NCBI RefSeq assembly: GCF_046546515.1
Contig: NZ_JBKHKJ010000018.1
Span: forward strand, 1 to 64,000
Source of the DNA: Parasediminibacterium sp046546515
GTDB taxonomy: Bacteria > Bacteroidota > Bacteroidia > Chitinophagales > Chitinophagaceae
DNA: 64,000 nt
Reading direction: 5' to 3'
Below the pieces are notes generated by a model. That model saw nothing but the letters and a program-made list of their open reading frames with translations, had not been told where the DNA came from and made no database searches. Both the position numbers and the translations under genes were made by a program. Positions 63,819 to 64,000 of this stretch are shown here, in pieces. Position 1 is the first letter of the stretch. The number at the start of each line of letters is the position of its first letter.

Positions 63819-64000
63819 TATTTTCCTGGCAATCATTGGAAAATAATGGAAGTGCCATGCGATGGGCTGCCAAAAAATTCAGCACGGCCCACCATTTATA
63901 GCCCACATTGCAGGAAAGGTTTTCATATTTTAAAAGCCAGGCCTGGTTTGCATTAAGATATGCGAACTATGGGAAAGCATTACCCTAGAGATTGAACGTA
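63819..64000. other. Right edge of the window, no feature recognised
   Basis: 182 bp without a supported gene or repeat. There is no comM sequence and no IS end, so the island continues beyond the window. Confidence 0.5.

Overview
The window reads as a Bacteroidota chromosome, most likely a Chitinophagaceae-type environmental bacterium. The evidence is a secreted protein with a type IX sorting-like C-terminus, DUF4294 and DUF4954 family genes, a mitochondrial-type citrate synthase, TAnnTTTG-like promoter boxes, and the dispersed GC-rich and 'cacaaaggctcgaag' repeats common in that group. All family names come from reading motifs; no database search was possible.

Positions 1 to about 24173 are ordinary core genome: citrate synthase (cut by the left edge), a secreted protein, gamma-glutamyltransferase, an OsmC protein, lipoyl synthase, an N-degron pair (clpS, aat), lpxB, an MFS transporter, folK with a deoxynucleoside kinase, ispH, an RRM protein, tRNA-Arg(TCT), a DUF4954 protein, glmS and a GNAT acetyltransferase. 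Two intergenic stretches hold degenerate arrays with an exact 11-bp period.

At about 24173 the comM/yifB gene breaks off in the middle of a conserved motif, and a mosaic mobile island begins that runs to the right edge without an end in view. Its GC-rich mobility backbone is split into blocks: two conjugation-type DNA-translocating ATPases, SSB, XRE regulators, an ArdC-like antirestriction protein and a large serine recombinase. Between the blocks sit cargo modules of different base composition: (a) a three-gene operon with a possible PIN-like nuclease; (b) a five-gene operon with a glycosyltransferase, nucleotidyltransferase, ATP-grasp ligase and P-loop kinase; (c) a three-gene operon with an ImmA/IrrE-macro fusion, a kinase-adenylosuccinate-synthetase fusion and a DUF7002/ADP-ribosyltransferase-like protein; (d) a heme peroxidase near an alpha-amylase/copper-radical-oxidase fusion; (e) a Gabija-like gajA-gajB pair beside a NYN-domain gene.

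Modules b and c are separated by two long, hairpin-rich direct repeats (one before b, one between b and c). A decayed copy of the XRE/serine-recombinase end precedes the Gabija module, which suggests that the island grew by stacked insertions. The strongest candidate for an undescribed system is module c: its PurA-like domain carries Ser where PurA has its catalytic Asp, the kind of change I recall for phage PurZ enzymes, and it is tied by overlapping or abutting reading frames to ADP-ribose-type domains. Modules a, b and d are also worth attention.
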